Positions 10,415 to 21,988 of a stretch of 64,000 nucleotides of DNA are shown piece by piece. Source of the DNA: Dolomedes plantarius (lineage: Eukaryota > Arthropoda > Arachnida > Araneae > Dolomedidae); NCBI GenBank assembly GCA_907164885.2, contig OU015499.1:145075154-145139153 (forward strand), in the 5' to 3' direction. The notes beneath the pieces were generated by a model. That model searched no databases, was not told the DNA's origin, and worked only from the letters and a program-made list of their open reading frames with translations. The position numbers and the translations under genes were made by a program. The number at the start of each line of letters is the position of its first letter. Within the stretch, counting starts at the first letter, position 1.

Positions 10415-11118
10415 CTAAACATCTTTAAAAATTCCTGAGTCTAAATGCCATTTTTTTAAAACTTTTAAATTGCCGAAATTTTTAGGAAAATTGTTTTTAC
10501 TTAAGTTTTCCTCGACAATTTTACATGCCTCCAAAAAATCCCCAGCGTTGTTACATATGTTTTTTATTCTGTAAAGTTGTGAGTAAAAAATATTATAATA
10601 AATTTTATAGTTTAAGTTGCTATGGAAATTGGTAAACGTGATAACCTCAAAGTTAAAATCTAACCTTTTATCATATATCCCTATTTTTATTTCTCTATTT
10701 TGAATTTAATTTTTAAATCCAGGTAAGTCGCACAAAGATTATTATCGTTAGTCCGGTTTAAAGTTAGTTCCTTTGGGTAGATTTGATTAAGAAATTCCAA
10801 ATCGTTGCAGTTAAAAATTATGAGGTCATCAATATACCTGAATTCGGTAACATTATTTGAGTTAAGAAATTTAGTTTCGTATGAATGTAAGAATATGTTT
10901 GCAAATGCGCTAGAAAAGCTATTTCCCATAGGTATACCCTTTATCTGTTTAAAGAAAGTCAAGCCATTAAAGAGGTAGTTTTCAAAAATATTAAATTTAC
11001 ATAAATCAATCCAGTCACATTTTAAGATTAAAGTACTATCCAGATAAGCATCATAAATTTCTGAACAGATATTCATTAAATTATGCGGAATACTGGTAAA
11101 CAGGTTTTAAAAATTAAA
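10415..11118 (-). pseudogene. Penelope-like reverse transcriptase fragment
   Basis: Reads from about 11118 (NLFTSIPHNLMN, out of frame by one) into MNICSEIYDAYL, then GIPMGNSFSSAFAN (the PMGxxxSxxxAN motif of Penelope-like RTs), EFRYIDDLIIF (the catalytic YIDD box) and CATYLDLKIKFK. After a one-base frameshift near 10690 it continues GIYDKRLDFNFEV, FYSQLYRIKNICN, NNFPKNFGNL and stops at 10415-10417. The palm and thumb are present; fingers and the GIY-YIG domain are missing. The upstream part stops where the 11130 transposon begins and does not resume on that element's far side. Confidence 0.82.
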
Positions 11119-11749
11119 CGTGTGTATTAGGGTGGTTCGAAAAAATCGATTTTTTTTATTTCGGAATCGCGTTACCTCTCAAAAGTTGTAGTTTGATATC
11201 CTCAATTAGGGAAAAATAAAAAAAAAATTCTAAGTTGACATCTTCAGTTCGCGCATGAGGCTGAAAGTTTGAAAAAATTCGTTAAAAATTGAAATTTTCA
11301 AAAAATAATAAAATTTGTATTTTTGTAATTTTTTATAATGCAACAGCCATAAATTATTAGTATATAGCGTAGTTCCAACCTAAAAAAGAATTATAACTTT
11401 TAGATGCTATATTCTGTTCGCGCATGAGGCTTAAAATTTGAAAAAAATGTCAAAAACTGAACAACAGTAACTGACCGGCAAGCGCTAAGTCTGCGCCGCG
11501 CCGTCGCATTCTTATTCCAACGCTGACTTGTCTAGACAGTAGACACATTTTAGTGGACAGTTCAAAGGCTCTGCTGAAACTTTGTCAGTCAGTTAATTTT
11601 CGCTAAGCAAGCAGCATCTTTAATTTGTAACTGTAAGTGAATCAAAAAGTGCAGCGTGTTTTGCTTTGAGTGGATTATTTTGTAAAGTTATTGGAGATTT
11701 TTATGCTCAAGTTTTGTTATATTGTTCTCCGTTCTCCAAATAATAAATA

Positions 11750-14030
11750 ATGGGACTCCCGAAACCTTCTAAACGCTTAAGTGTTTGTCCGTTTTTCGGT
11801 GCACCAAAAGCGTTAAGTCAAAGTGTTTTACCCACACGTGCAGATGTTTTGTTCGCTTGTTTTGAAGAAACATCAAAATCTATAAAAAACGAATCCTTTT
11901 TCAAAGATTTCAGATTGCATTGCTGCTCAAATAGAAGAACTGTACTGTAAAGCTTCTATACCAACGGTCAGTCATGAACGTATTGTTAAATTGATAAAGG
12001 ATTACCCTAATAAGTACTACACTTTAAGAAAGTCATTTAGTCGTGATAAAGATAAATTTAACTTCAAGACTAAACTCAATCACTTTGTTAATGAAGCGAA
12101 GTCCAAACTTTTTGATGTTCCTTCCTGCAAGTGTGCAATGAATTTTGCGTGTTCGTGTGGTAAGAAGCCTATCTCTTGTAGCTGTAAAGTAATTATGGAT
12201 TGTAAATGTGATAAAGGAAATAAGATCCCTATTATTGAGAGAGAGTTTTTGTACGACCAGCGAAACGCCCGTTTAAAATTTAATGGCACTTTGGATAGAG
12301 TAGAGACTAATAATATTGCAAAAAGAAATAAAAGAATGCAAAGTGAAAAGAAAAACGAGATTCCTGAACCTGATATTAAAGCTAGCAAAAGAGATACTCT
12401 TATAAATTCTGCCCAAAATAGCCAGTTTGAGAGTCACGAAGCAAACTGTGACAGTTTGCCGTCAACATCGCAAATGCGAATTAAGCTTCCTGCAACAGCA
12501 TTAATAAGCGATAGATATGGGATATCCGAGAGAGCCACTGCTGCTATTGCTTCCTGTGTTTTGTAAGATGTAGGCATGATAAATGAAGGAGATATGTCTC
12601 TAGTAATAGATAAGAGTAAGATCAGACGAGAAAAACATAAAATTCGATACTCTTTACAATCAGACTCTCCAAATGTAGAGTTACATGGACTGTATTTTGA
12701 CGGGAGAAAAGATAACACTTATTATCAGGAAAAGAATTGTAACAAAATGTATCGCAGACTAAAGAAAGAGGAGCACATCAGCTTGGTTCAAGAGCCTGGT
12801 GGAAAATATCTGGGACATTTGACACCTCCAAGGGCCACTGGAAGTGAAATAGCTAATAGCATCTTTTGCTATTTAGAAAACAATAACTTTGATTATGTTA
12901 AGCTTGTTGCAATTGGATGTGACGGAACAGCGACAAACACAGGATGGAAAAACGGTGTTATTCGTAACCTTGAGCTTAAACTTGGTCGTCCTTTACAATG
13001 GTTTATATGTTTATTACATTTCAACGAACTTCCACTCAGACATTTGTTTTAAAGTGTAGATGGTGATACTACAGGACCCACAAGTTTCTCAGGACAAATT
13101 GGCAAGAAGTTGACTGACTGTGAAAAACTCCCTGTTGCTAATTTTGAAACGATTAATAATGAAGAGATAAATGTGACCAAAACTGTCTTAGGCAAGGACC
13201 AACAGTATTTACTTAATATTTATCGAAGAGTCAAGACAGGAGAGTGTGTGCCAGATCTCGCTGTGAAAGATCCTGGTCCTCTTAGTAACTCTAGGTGGTT
13301 AACTTGTGCAAATATGATCTTAAGACTATATATTTCCAAAGTAAAACCTTCTGACGAAATTAAACTGCTGGTCAGCTATATTATGAAGATATACGCTCCA
13401 GTATGGTTTGGAATTAAAATACATCCCTCTGTAAAGTTTGGAGCAGTTCACGTGTTTAAATTAGTACAGAAGACAAGACAGTTTCCTGACAGGGTACGTA
13501 AAATAATTGATCCTGTCATTCAGAGGAATGCGTATTTTTGTCATCCCGAAAATCTTTTAATTTCAATGGTACTAGATGAGAGAGTGCACTGCACATAAGA
13601 CAGCTAGCTTTTCGAAGATTGCTAAAAGCAAGAAAACAAGAACCAAAAGGGAAATCGGTGGGAACTTTTCAACCACCGACCATCAATTTTGCAGCTTCAA
13701 ATTACATTGAACTTATTGATTGGTCCAAGTGCAAACTTACACCTCCTCCAATAATGAGCAATGTGATAACGCAAAGCCTAGAAGAACTTATTAATACTAA
13801 TGTTCTCCCAGAGTTCGAGCTAATTAAATTTCCTTGCCACACGCCAAGTGTCGAAAGAATTGTAAAGCTCGTAACAGAATCTTGTACTAAAGTATGTGAA
13901 GAGAACAGGGATGGTTTCATAAGGACAACTTTGCTCTCAAGGTCAACTATGCCACCATTTGACTATAAATCTCAATTTTAAACAATGGCCAACACATCTG
14001 AGGAATCTTAAAGACACAAAAAATAGGTAA
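11750..14030 (+). pseudogene. Transposase-like protein of the 4-kb long-TIR element
   Basis: Starts MGLPKPSKRLS. A frameshift near 11900 leads to CIAAQIEELYCKAS and MIKDYPNKYY. A cysteine-rich stretch follows (CKCAMNFACSCGKK, CSCKVIMDCKC), which could bind zinc. Later GLYFDGRKDNT and AIGCDGTATNTGWKNGV each contain an Asp that could be catalytic, and ICLLHFNELPLRHLF has the C(2)H arrangement of the hAT/Kolobok/P-type RNase H fold. RWLTCANMILRLY, HPENLLISMVLDE and FRRLLKARK follow, then WPTHLRNLKDT before TAA at 14028. Two stops at 12564 and 13050 are TAA where CAA (Gln) is plausible, and frameshifts occur near 13595 and 13978. I recognise the protein as widespread and repetitive in arthropods but cannot name its superfamily. 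Confidence 0.7.
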
Positions 14031-14117
14031 AATCTATAAATCATTCTGTAATTAGCTATGACATGCAATGTTATTATATACATATAAATGTGTGTGCAAC
14101 TATACTTGTACGTATAA

Positions 14118-14765
14118 TCTATATATATAAAACAGTTCCGTAACTGACTCATTCATTCATTCATTCATTCATTCACTGACTGACTGACATACAACGCACA
14201 GACCAAACCGCTGGACCTAAAGGGCTGAAATTTTGCATGGCGATTCTTCTAATAGTGTAGGGGTGCACTAAGAAAGATTTTTCAAAAATTCTTCTTAGAT
14301 TTTTTTAAATTAAATTTTTAAGCTGTTTTTTAAACTTTTTTTACGTTTGCTTTTAAAATAATACATGGGGGGTTATAAAATTTATATCACGAGAAAGATC
14401 ATAAAAATTCCTTCAAAATGAAATTTTTTTCGAATTTTTACCTCCATTTTCTGATTTTTGGTGAATTTTTAAAGATTAATTTTTAGAATTTAATTTATTA
14501 AATGTTGATCACGTGATTTCTTTTTCTGGTACTTTCAATAAATTTATCGTCACGTGCGTAACAATTAAATAGACAAAAAAAAAATACTTTTTTCCCTTGC
14601 TAATACGGCAGACGATTGGACATCATCCAAAAAAATATTGAAATACAATAAAAGATATTATGTTCCTCAAACTGTACTATATTCTTTCGTAGGCATTAAT
14701 TGCATACATTGACCGCTGTATTTAATTTGAATGTACTCCGTAGCGAAGCGCGGGTTTTCAGCTAG
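14118..14765 (+). mobile_element. Non-autonomous Helitron, copy C (complete)
   Basis: 648 bp from TC (preceded by A) to CTAG (followed by T), exactly the Helitron insertion rule. The 5' end is TCTATATATATAAAACAG, with a CATT/CTGA repeat tract that differs in length from copy A. The 3' end has CCGTAGCGAAGCGCGGG, able to form a small hairpin, 8 bp before CTAG. No coding capacity. Confidence 0.88.
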
Positions 14766-15341
14766 TACTGTAATAAAAGGTTATATTCAACAAATTTAGA
14801 ATTTTTAAAATACTTTTGAAACGTAAATATGTCATGTATGTATTATTGTATATTAAACACGTAAATTTCAAATTTTAGGCTATTTTAGCCCAATTTAAGG
14901 CGTATGCGCAAACTAAAGATATTATGTAAAAACTATAAAATTTTTTTTAGGTTAAAACTGCACTATATACTGATAATTTATGGCTGTTGCATTATACAAA
15001 ATTACAAGAAAACTAATTTTGTTGTTTTTTGAAAATTTCAATTTTTAACATATTTTTTCAAACTTTCAGCCTCATGCGCGAACTGAAGATGTCAACTTAG
15101 AATTTTTTTTTATTTTCCCCAATTGAGGATACCAAACTACAACTTTTGAGAGGTAACGCGATTCCGAAATAAAAAAATCGATTTTTTCGAACCACCCTAA
15201 TGGACACCCCCTTGGGCAAGAGACGGAATAAGTGCTCACGGGGAATAGGACTTTGACAATGATCCGTAGAAACTGAAGAATCAGCGAAGGCAACTAAGTA
15301 GCCCGTTACTTAGGGCAGGAAGACTCCGACAACAATGATTG

Positions 15342-15823
15342 CAGGCCTTGATTTTCCATTAGGCCCGGTCCTAAGGGCCCCCGAATTTTTTGGGCCCCCA
15401 AAATATTTTAGTTTTAAAAGGAAGAAAAACAAATAATTCCCAATTCAATTTTTTTTTATTTTACCTTTTTTAATAGCAATTTTTTATAATATCCTTTCAA
15501 ATTTGATTGATTGATTGGTTCATCATATATATGTTATAGTGTATATAAGGGATTAATAAGATTTTCTGATTGCATTGTATTGGTGTTTTAATGATGAAGT
15601 TAATATGTTGTATTGCTTTTTGTTATTTGATAATGTTCTAGGCTTCTACGCTTCAAATAGCCAATTCTTGGTAAAATGGTACTTTCACAATGATTCATTA
15701 TTATTATTATTATTATTTTTTTGGTGTGTGTGTCAATTATGGAAATTTTACTCCCACATTAGTGTTAGGGGGCCCCCATCCCGAGTTGTGCCTATAGTCA
15801 AGAATTTTCTAAATCGGGCCCTG
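15342..15823. mobile_element. hAT-type MITE
   Basis: 482 bp flanked by a perfect 8-bp direct repeat AATGATTG (15334-15341 and 15824-15831). Imperfect TIRs begin CAGGCC/CAGGGCCC and contain runs of GGGCCCCC. No coding capacity. The 8-bp TSD and CAGG end identify hAT. Confidence 0.85.
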
Positions 15824-16372
15824 AATGATTGAATGAACCAGCTGAGCCCGAAGGTTTCGCTTTTATTACCAGCTACCCCCCTAAAGTGAACGAGTGAGAC
15901 ACGGAATCTGGGCGATTATTGCATCGTTCACTGTGGCTGTAATGTCCAGATTCTTCTTTCTGAGAATCCGAAGAACGTTTTCTCAGAATCCGTAGATTGG
16001 GGGAGAGCTTGCGATCCTAGGACCAAGGTCATCTCATCCCTTAGGCTCCATGGGAAGTTCCAGTGTGGGGGAGGGAATAGATGCTATCTCTCTGCGAGAG
16101 TGGTTGGACGCTGTTCGGTTTCGGAGGGCGATTCAAGTTTGGGCAGAACAAGCTGCCCCGGGTGATAATTGTTGAATGTTAATCTCAACAATTATCACCC
16201 GGGCAGAAACTTAAGACTGGGTAGTAGTCTTAGAATAATATGTATACAATTGTATATTAATTGTACATAAAGGTTGTAAATATTATATCCTTCTCGTGTT
16301 CTCATTTGATGAGCACGTAACATGGCATTCGTTGCGCAAACTAGCGGTGGGATATCAGAAGCTTGCTCGGAA
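15824..16372. other. Less AT-rich region with LTR-like text
   Basis: No protein found. From about 15840 to 16330 base composition is more balanced. The part from TGTTGAATG (16170) to GTAACA (about 16322), followed by TGGC, could be a short solo LTR with a PBS-like start, but there is no partner copy to confirm it. Confidence 0.3.
16157..16203. repeat. Perfect 19-bp inverted repeat, 9-nt loop
   Basis: Left arm CCCGGGTGATAATTGTTGA (16157-16175), loop ATGTTAATC, right arm its exact complement (16185-16203). GGGCAGAA motifs flank both sides (about 16141 and 16201), so the hairpin looks like the centre of a small inverted duplication. Confidence 0.8.
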
Positions 16373-16458
16373 CCCGAATTTTAGCTCGTAACTCGAAGCA
16401 AAAAATCTGCCGAGAGAATGCTCGTATCTCGAAAAACTCGTAAGTCGAGGTACCACTG
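16373..16458. mobile_element. Pogo/Tigger-type terminal fragment
   Basis: Reads toward CTCGTAAGTCGAGGTACCACTG followed by TA; the complement CAGTGGTACCTCGACTTACG is a classic Tigger end. The opposite end is not present nearby, so this is a solo terminal piece. Confidence 0.6.
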
Positions 16459-16544
16459 TATAGCTAAAATGGTAAGGAAGCATGTTTAAGATACAAAAGT
16501 GAGATACCCAAAACAGGTCGATTCGCTACCCAGAAACATAACAA

Positions 16545-16606
<62 letters not shown>

Positions 16607-16609
<3 letters not shown>

Positions 16610-16744
16610 TTGGCTGTCTGTTTAACGACTTTCAAGGGACCGTGAAAAATCGTCCTTAAACAGAATTTGTGAAAACATAACATTTCCCATAATGTCGGAG
16701 GGGCCGGGACTGGGAAGTATCGTCTTTAAATAGAGAGCAAACTG
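16607..16744. mobile_element. 138-bp Tigger-derived MITE
   Basis: Begins CAGTTGGCTGTCTGTTTAAC and ends in its near-complement, with TA on both sides. It matches the outer ends of the full-length Tigger at 17169-19438 (shared TTTCAAGGGACCGTGAAAAA), so it is an internal deletion of the same family. Inserted in a long TA array. Confidence 0.88.
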
Positions 16745-16746
<2 letters not shown>

Positions 16747-16811
<65 letters not shown>

Positions 16812-16812
16812 C

Positions 16813-16880
<68 letters not shown>
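16747..16880. repeat. Compound (TA)n(TG)n microsatellite
   Basis: About 100 bp of TA followed by about 14 TG units, ending at the left LTR of the Gypsy element. Long IYIY... frames in this area are artefacts of the repeat. With 16547-16606, on the other side of the MITE, it was one TA array. Confidence 0.9.
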
Positions 16881-16885
<5 letters not shown>

Positions 16886-17168
16886 GTGGGTTCCTGAGCC
16901 TACATCGGTCTGTGATACCTGCATATTCCACCAGTAGAGTGGAACCTGTTATTCGTTTGCGCCGCTTCAGCTCAACTAAAGAAGAAGAAATGTGGCAACC
17001 CCAATCAGTCAGACGTTGGACGGCGATAAGCTATGACGCGGTTGTCTGTTAGCAGTAGACGACTGCTCCTTCATTAGTCTATAATGTTATTAATTAACGA
17101 CTTTATGTTTGTAAATATCTTTTGTAAATAATAAGTTTTCATTAAATGCTAGTGTAGTTATAATAGTA

Positions 17169-19438
17169 CAGTTGGTTCTCTGTTTAACGACTTTCAAGGG
17201 ACCGTGAAAAATCGTCCTTAAGTAGAGATCGTCCTTAAACAGAATTTATGAAAAAATAACATTTCCCTTCAAACTTTACAGGCTTAGGACTGTCAATATA
17301 TTTCTTAATATATTGGCGTGTTTAAAAATGTTATTTTTATTATCATCATTATTTTATTCACAAAAAGTTATTTTAAATTACATTGAAAAAAAAATAGAGT
17401 ACAAATAATACAATAAATTACGATTTAAAAAATTCAAAAAGTGTTGATTGCTTCATTCGCCTTGTTTTCGTTATTTTCTTTTCCAGATTTTTCTAAAATG
17501 TTAAATGAGTCACCTTCCATTTTCGATGTAATATAGCGTCGGAGAACATCTAGATCAGAAATTGCATTTGTGTAAGACGGTAGCAGTGTCTCGTTTTCGT
17601 GTCTTCAACTTCACCTTCTTCGTCTGACACTGTGTTTTAGTTTACAATATCTTCATAAATTTGTTCTACATTTCTGAAATCTGTTGTTAAAACATATTTA
17701 TCACAATTTTAGAAATCTTGAATTGAAACATCCTCATCTTTAAGAAGACTTCTCCATTCTTCAGGGGTAATGTCATCTTCGTTGATTTCTACATCCGTAC
17801 TTTGCAGTTCCACTACAAGTTCTTTGTGAATTCCAGCAACGCGAAAGCTGTTTTTTATTGTGGATGAAGAAACTTCTTTCCATGCTGATGTTATCATGTG
17901 CATTGCTTCCAAGATTGTAAATTTTCTAATTTTTATACTGTCAGCCGAATTGTTTATTAATTCCCTAATTAAATACTTTCTGTAGTATGCTTTCACACTG
18001 CGAATGATACCCAGGTCTAATGGCTGGAACTTGCTAGTGCAATTAGCTGGTAAGAAATGGATAGTCAAATTTGTAAGTCCAGGGATATTTGGAGTATGTG
18101 CAGTGCATCGGTGGATTAAAAGTAAAACTTTTCTCTTTTCTCGATGCATTTTTGCATCAAATTTTCTAATCCAGTCAATAAAAATTTGTGATGTCATCCA
18201 CGCTTTATTGTTATTGCGGTACTCACAAGGTTTCCTGGTGATATTCTTAAAACACCATGGTTGCTTTGATTTGCCTATAACTAGTGGTGGAAATTTCTCA
18301 GATCCATCCGAATTAGTGCACAGTAAAACAGTAAATCGTTCCTTACTGTGTTTTCCACCAAAACACTTTTCGCCCATATACGTTAAGGTTTTATTAGGCC
18401 CATATTGTAGAATAGGCCCGTCTCATCTGCATTGAATATGTTCTTCTCATCATATCCATCTAATATCCCCTTCAGCACTATTTTCCATTCATCCACTATT
18501 TTTTCATCTACGGAGCCACTTTCGTCAGATATGCTTTTAAATACAAGCCCGTATCTTTCTTTGAACTTTGTTAGCCAAACAGAAGAAGCCTGAAAATTTT
18601 GCATTCCAAATTTATCTGCCAGAATAATAGCATTTTCTTTAAATATCACTCCGGAAATTGGAATGTTAGATGCTCTTGCTTGATGAAACCATTGCAGGAC
18701 TGCCTTCTCAAACTCTTCTGATCGGCCACATTGAATTTTCTGCCGTTTGGATTTGGATCCCAAACCAAATTTTTGTGCTACTTCAAGAATTTTCTCTTTT
18801 CCTTTGAAAGTAGACTCGGGTAGCTGAAATTGTCTTGCGAATTGGACTTTTGTTATTCTAACACTTTCTTCCCAGTTTTCAATAATTTTCACTTTTTCGT
18901 GTAGCGTAAGATGCTTTCGCTTTGATGCCATTCTGCTCTGCTCACCTCGTATTCGTACTGGAATGAGCTCCTACACACAACCATGAATTCTCTAAACATG
19001 AACACGTGCTTCCCAGAAGGAGTGAGAGAGGGGTGCTTTTGGACAGTTCGTAAATCACATGACAACATGGTAGGTACAATAGAGTGATTCCACACCCGCA
19101 CTAAGAAATTCGATCCACCAGGGAAGAATGACCGATCTTCCTAGAAACAGTAATCCCCCCCTCCCCGGTTTTTTCCACTGCAACAAGTCTATGATTGCAA
19201 CAAACATAAAGGAAATTCCGGGTCTGTTATTGAAATCAAACTCCCCCACAGAAATTAACCCTCCTGTAGATAAAATGTTGAAGAAAAAGTTTATCATGTA
19301 AGAAAAAATCGTCGTTAAATAGAAACAAAATCGTCTTAAAATAGAATTTTTTTACGTCGGAGGGACCGGGACCGAGAAATATCGTCTTTAAATAGAGATC
19401 GTCGTTAAGTAGAGCGTCGTTAAACAGAGAACCAACTG
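17169..19438 (-). mobile_element. Tigger/pogo element inside the left LTR
   Basis: 2270 bp with TIRs CAGTTGGTTCTCTGTTTAAC and complement, TA on both sides (17167-17168, 19439-19440). Subterminal repeats of ATCGTC(C/G)TTAAxTAGA occur several times at each end. Carries one transposase gene on the minus strand. Confidence 0.92.
17709..18931 (-). pseudogene. Tigger transposase, frameshifted, second catalytic Asp lost
   Basis: Starts MASKRKHLTLHEKVKIIENW (CENP-B-type HTH), then a second HTH (CGRSEEFEKAVLQWFHQAR, VWLTKFKERYGLVFK). The DDE-1 domain begins with IFNADETGLF (first Asp). The frame breaks by one base near 18378-18383, between YNMG and NKTLTYMGEK. It resumes with RFTVLLCTNSDGSEK and PLVIGKSKQPWCFK. 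The second catalytic position reads LLIHRCTAHTP where the family has LLIDNCxAH, so the Asp has become His. The third is present in FQPLDLGIIRS. An acidic tail (EINEDDITPEEW) ends the protein. Length about 407 codons, normal for the family. Both the frameshift and the D-to-H change would inactivate it. Confidence 0.9.
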
Positions 19439-19718
19439 TATTTGTTTTAAATCACCGCACGGTTGTCCTGACCCACACTCAGAAGCGGGATATAGGACTA
19501 AGGATCCCAGGATTGATACAGGACTAAAGATAAAGGATTAACGATGATATAGGAATAATTTTAATTTTGTTTTTGAAAATATAAAAGTGAATCGCAAGGA
19601 CTTAATTTAGGATCAAAGACTTTATTATGGATTACCACTGACAACTTTCCAGTGACGATTTAAAGGACGTGGATTAAAGCATCTTTAGGAGGTACGTGAA
19701 CATTTTTCATATTCCAAG

Positions 19719-21326
19719 ATGATGTTAAATGATATAAAAGAAATAAGCGTTGCATTGAAAAATTTCAAATCTGATAAAATCAAAATTCTACATAAGCTAA
19801 TTTTTGACCATGACGGTGATAGGTCGAATCGGAAGAGACCCAGGAATTTCGAAGGATTTGATTTTGAAATTCAAAGTGATAAATTTCAAAAGAAACTAAA
19901 AAAGATTGACGATGTGTTCTCGACTGGCGAGCTTATTATCATATCAAACATTTTAAACATTTCATTCGTAGGAGCTAAACCAGAACTTGCAAAAAGAATT
20001 CTGTCTTTATTATGTAATATCGAAACGCTGGCTCAGAACATTAATACGGATGTTTTGTCTACTGACTCGGAATGCGAAGAAGCGAATAGTAAAAATGATT
20101 TTTCAATGCAGTGCGACGTAAACGAAAAGAAAAATATAGCTGATTGTTCAAAACAATGTGATAATGTTTATAGAAGTAATTTTTAAGCAAACCCTGTTAT
20201 TCCAAGTGTTAATATTAATTATGCTGATATCGAAAGTACAATTTCTAAATTCAATGCAGAATCGCATGAAAATATAATTAATTGGATCGACTACTTTGAG
20301 AATATGCCAATACTATTTAAATTGTCGGATTTACAAAAATTTGTTATGGCTAAAAGATCATTAGGTGGAAATGCTTTGTTATTTGTTAGAACAGAAACCG
20401 AAATTAATTCGTGGCAAAAATTGAGACAAGCCTTGATTGGTGAATTTTCTTTTGAGATAAATTCAGCTAATTTACATGATCTTTTGAGTAAAAGGAAAAT
20501 GAGGGATTCTGAAACCGTTCAGGAATATTTTTTAAAGATGAAAGAGTTGTGCAATTGCGGTAAAATTGAGGAATCTGCTTTAATGCACCATGTTATTAAA
20601 GGAATAAATGATAGACCGGAAAACAAAACTATTTTGTACGGATGTAAGAATTTATCAGAATTCAAAGAAAAACTTAAAATCTATGAAGTAATATAGAGTG
20701 ATTCGGCAAAGAGTAAAGTTTCTTTTGATAGAATTAGAACAAAACATGATTTTAATCATAGATTTAATGCTTTTGATAAAACGAAATCAAAATATGAGAG
20801 TAGTGATAGATTTAATTCTAAAACCGAAAGTGTAAATAAAGTGAAGTATAATGGTGGTTTTGACAATATCAAATACAATGATTTTGATAATCGTAAAAAT
20901 AAGATTTGTTTTAATTGTGGTGAAAAGAATCACATTTCGAAATTTTGTATCCATAAAGAAAAGGGGATCAACTGTTTTTTGTGCCAGGATTTTGGGCACA
21001 TTGCTTCATCATGTCCTAGAACAAATTCGAAACCAGAAGTAGCCACATTGAATGTTCAGGTATAACCGAAACTGAACAATAAAGTAATGATTGATAATTT
21101 AAGTGTAAGTTCACTAATAGATACTGGGAGTCAAGTAACACTACTTCGCAAATCTGTGTTTGATAAATTAAATGTAGGACAATTAATTCCATCGAATTCT
21201 TCTTTAATTGGTTTTGGTAAATGCGTAGTGAAACCATTAGGTTATTTTAAAGGAAATATTAATGTTGATGATTTTAAGTGTAATGCAGATATTTGTGTTT
21301 GTTATCCGTTCTACCAGTTGATTTAA
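19719..21326 (+). pseudogene. Gypsy Gag-protease, three in-frame stops
   Basis: One frame over 536 codons from MMLNDIKEISVALK, broken by TAA (20184), TAG (20694) and TAA (21063). The N-terminal 155 residues are charged and not diagnostic. A capsid-like segment follows (NIINWIDYFENMP, LIGEFSFEINSANL, ETVQEYFLKMKEL). Two CCHC knuckles, CFNCGEKNHISKFC and CFLCQDFGHIASSC, would bind RNA. The retropepsin site is SLIDTGSQVTLL (Asp-Thr-Gly). The frame ends at 21326; a frameshift near 21310 leads to LPVDLTFNEVELN and, after another stop, to the RT start. Gag and protease lie in one frame without a visible slip signal. Confidence 0.85.
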
Positions 21327-21451
21327 CTTTTAATGAAGTTGAACTGAACATTGAACCTGACGTTCCAAATATTTTCAAGGATAAGGTGTAACAATTAGTT
21401 TCGAATTATGTACCACATAAAACTAAGACATCAAATGTCGAATTAGATATT

Positions 21452-21988
21452 TTGGTAAAAAGTAATGAACCTATATTCCATCAGCCCCGTAGATTACCAT
21501 TTTCAGAGAATAGTGAAGATCACAATTCAAAAGAAATAACTGAAGATACTAGAAAGGAAAAAGATTCTAAAAGAAACGAAAGTACTGAAAAAATAGGACT
21601 AAAACATGATGTTCATTATGAAAAACCACAAGATGAAAATAAGAGAGAAAATGTACATACTCAAAGACTTGAATTCCAGAAGACTACGAATCGCCGATCT
21701 TTCCTTGACTGGTTTGTTTTGTTAATAGAATTATTTCGTAATTTGTCTGGCTATGATTGGTGTATCATAGGAGGAGTAATAGTGAGTTTATATCTTACTG
21801 TTGTTATTAATCAAACAAATATTTTTTCTGTTGTACAAAAAGAAAATGTAGTGTCACAAATGAAAGAAATGATCGATGAACTTAGAACTTACAACAAAAT
21901 GTTGAACGGACAGATTGAGCGGATCAACCAGACTACCATATCAGTTTTTTTCAAAGTTATCTTTAGAAAATCCAGCTCAGTGGTATAA
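21452..21988 (+). CDS. Chimeric ORF: RT start joined to membrane-protein-like segment
   Basis: 178 codons, open. The first 17 or so residues (NEPIFHQPRRLPFSE) are the start of a Gypsy RT, as is the stretch before it (VSNYVPHKTKTSN, 21400-21440). From about 21507 the sequence stops resembling any pol domain. It becomes a charged stretch rich in Lys/Glu (EITEDTRKEKDSKRNES), then RRSFLDWFVLLIELFRNL, a hydrophobic segment of about 19 residues (CIIGGVIVSLYLTVVI, a likely membrane helix) and a coiled-coil-like tail (VSQMKEMIDELRTYNKMLN). At about 21936 it enters integrase sequence out of frame. No source protein is recognised. A piece of host mRNA captured during reverse transcription, replacing RT/RNase H, is the simplest reading. 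Confidence 0.55.
   Translation: MVKSNEPIFHQPRRLPFSENSEDHNSKEITEDTRKEKDSKRNESTEKIGLKHDVHYEKPQDENKRENVHTQRLEFQKTTNRRSFLDWFVLLIELFRNLSGYDWCIIGGVIVSLYLTVVINQTNIFSVVQKENVVSQMKEMIDELRTYNKMLNGQIERINQTTISVFFKVIFRKSSSVV

Larger units (their letters stand above)
11130..15197 (+). mobile_element. 4-kb DNA transposon with ~330-bp TIRs, superfamily uncertain
   Basis: Ends GGGTGGTTCGAAAAAATCGA and its complement, flanked by TA (11128-11129; 15198-15199). Inverted arms extend about 330 bp at lower identity. Within each arm the motif GTTCGCGCATGAGGCT (or a decayed form) occurs twice, about 165 bp apart. A long degenerate transposase frame lies inside, and Helitron copy C is inserted between the gene and the right TIR. 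The 2-bp TSD cannot discriminate superfamilies; if the true TSD is TTA/TAA-like it is not a direct repeat. Confidence 0.75.
16885..19477 (+). repeat. Left LTR of the Gypsy element (split by Tigger)
   Basis: About 321 bp when the 2270-bp Tigger and duplicated TA are removed. It matches the right LTR closely (GGTCTGTGATACCTGCATAT, GCGCCGCTTCAGCTCAACTA, AAATCACCGCACGGTT). It holds a 13-bp stretch, AGCAGTAGACGAC, absent from the right LTR. The next sequence (TCAGAAGCGGGA) is not a primer site I recognise. Confidence 0.85.

Noticed and set aside
15198..15341. Continuation of the Penelope-like RT on the far side of the 4-kb transposon
   Set aside because: Minus-strand translation of this flank shows no RT finger motifs, so split-by-insertion is not supported.
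16486..16937. Long open frames rich in Ile-Tyr and Thr-His
   Set aside because: They are direct translations of (TA)n and (TG)n microsatellites on several frames and strands.
21500..21940. Chimeric Gypsy segment as an envelope gene
   Set aside because: It lies before integrase, replaces RT, and has no signal peptide, furin-like site or fusion region; a captured sequence fits better.
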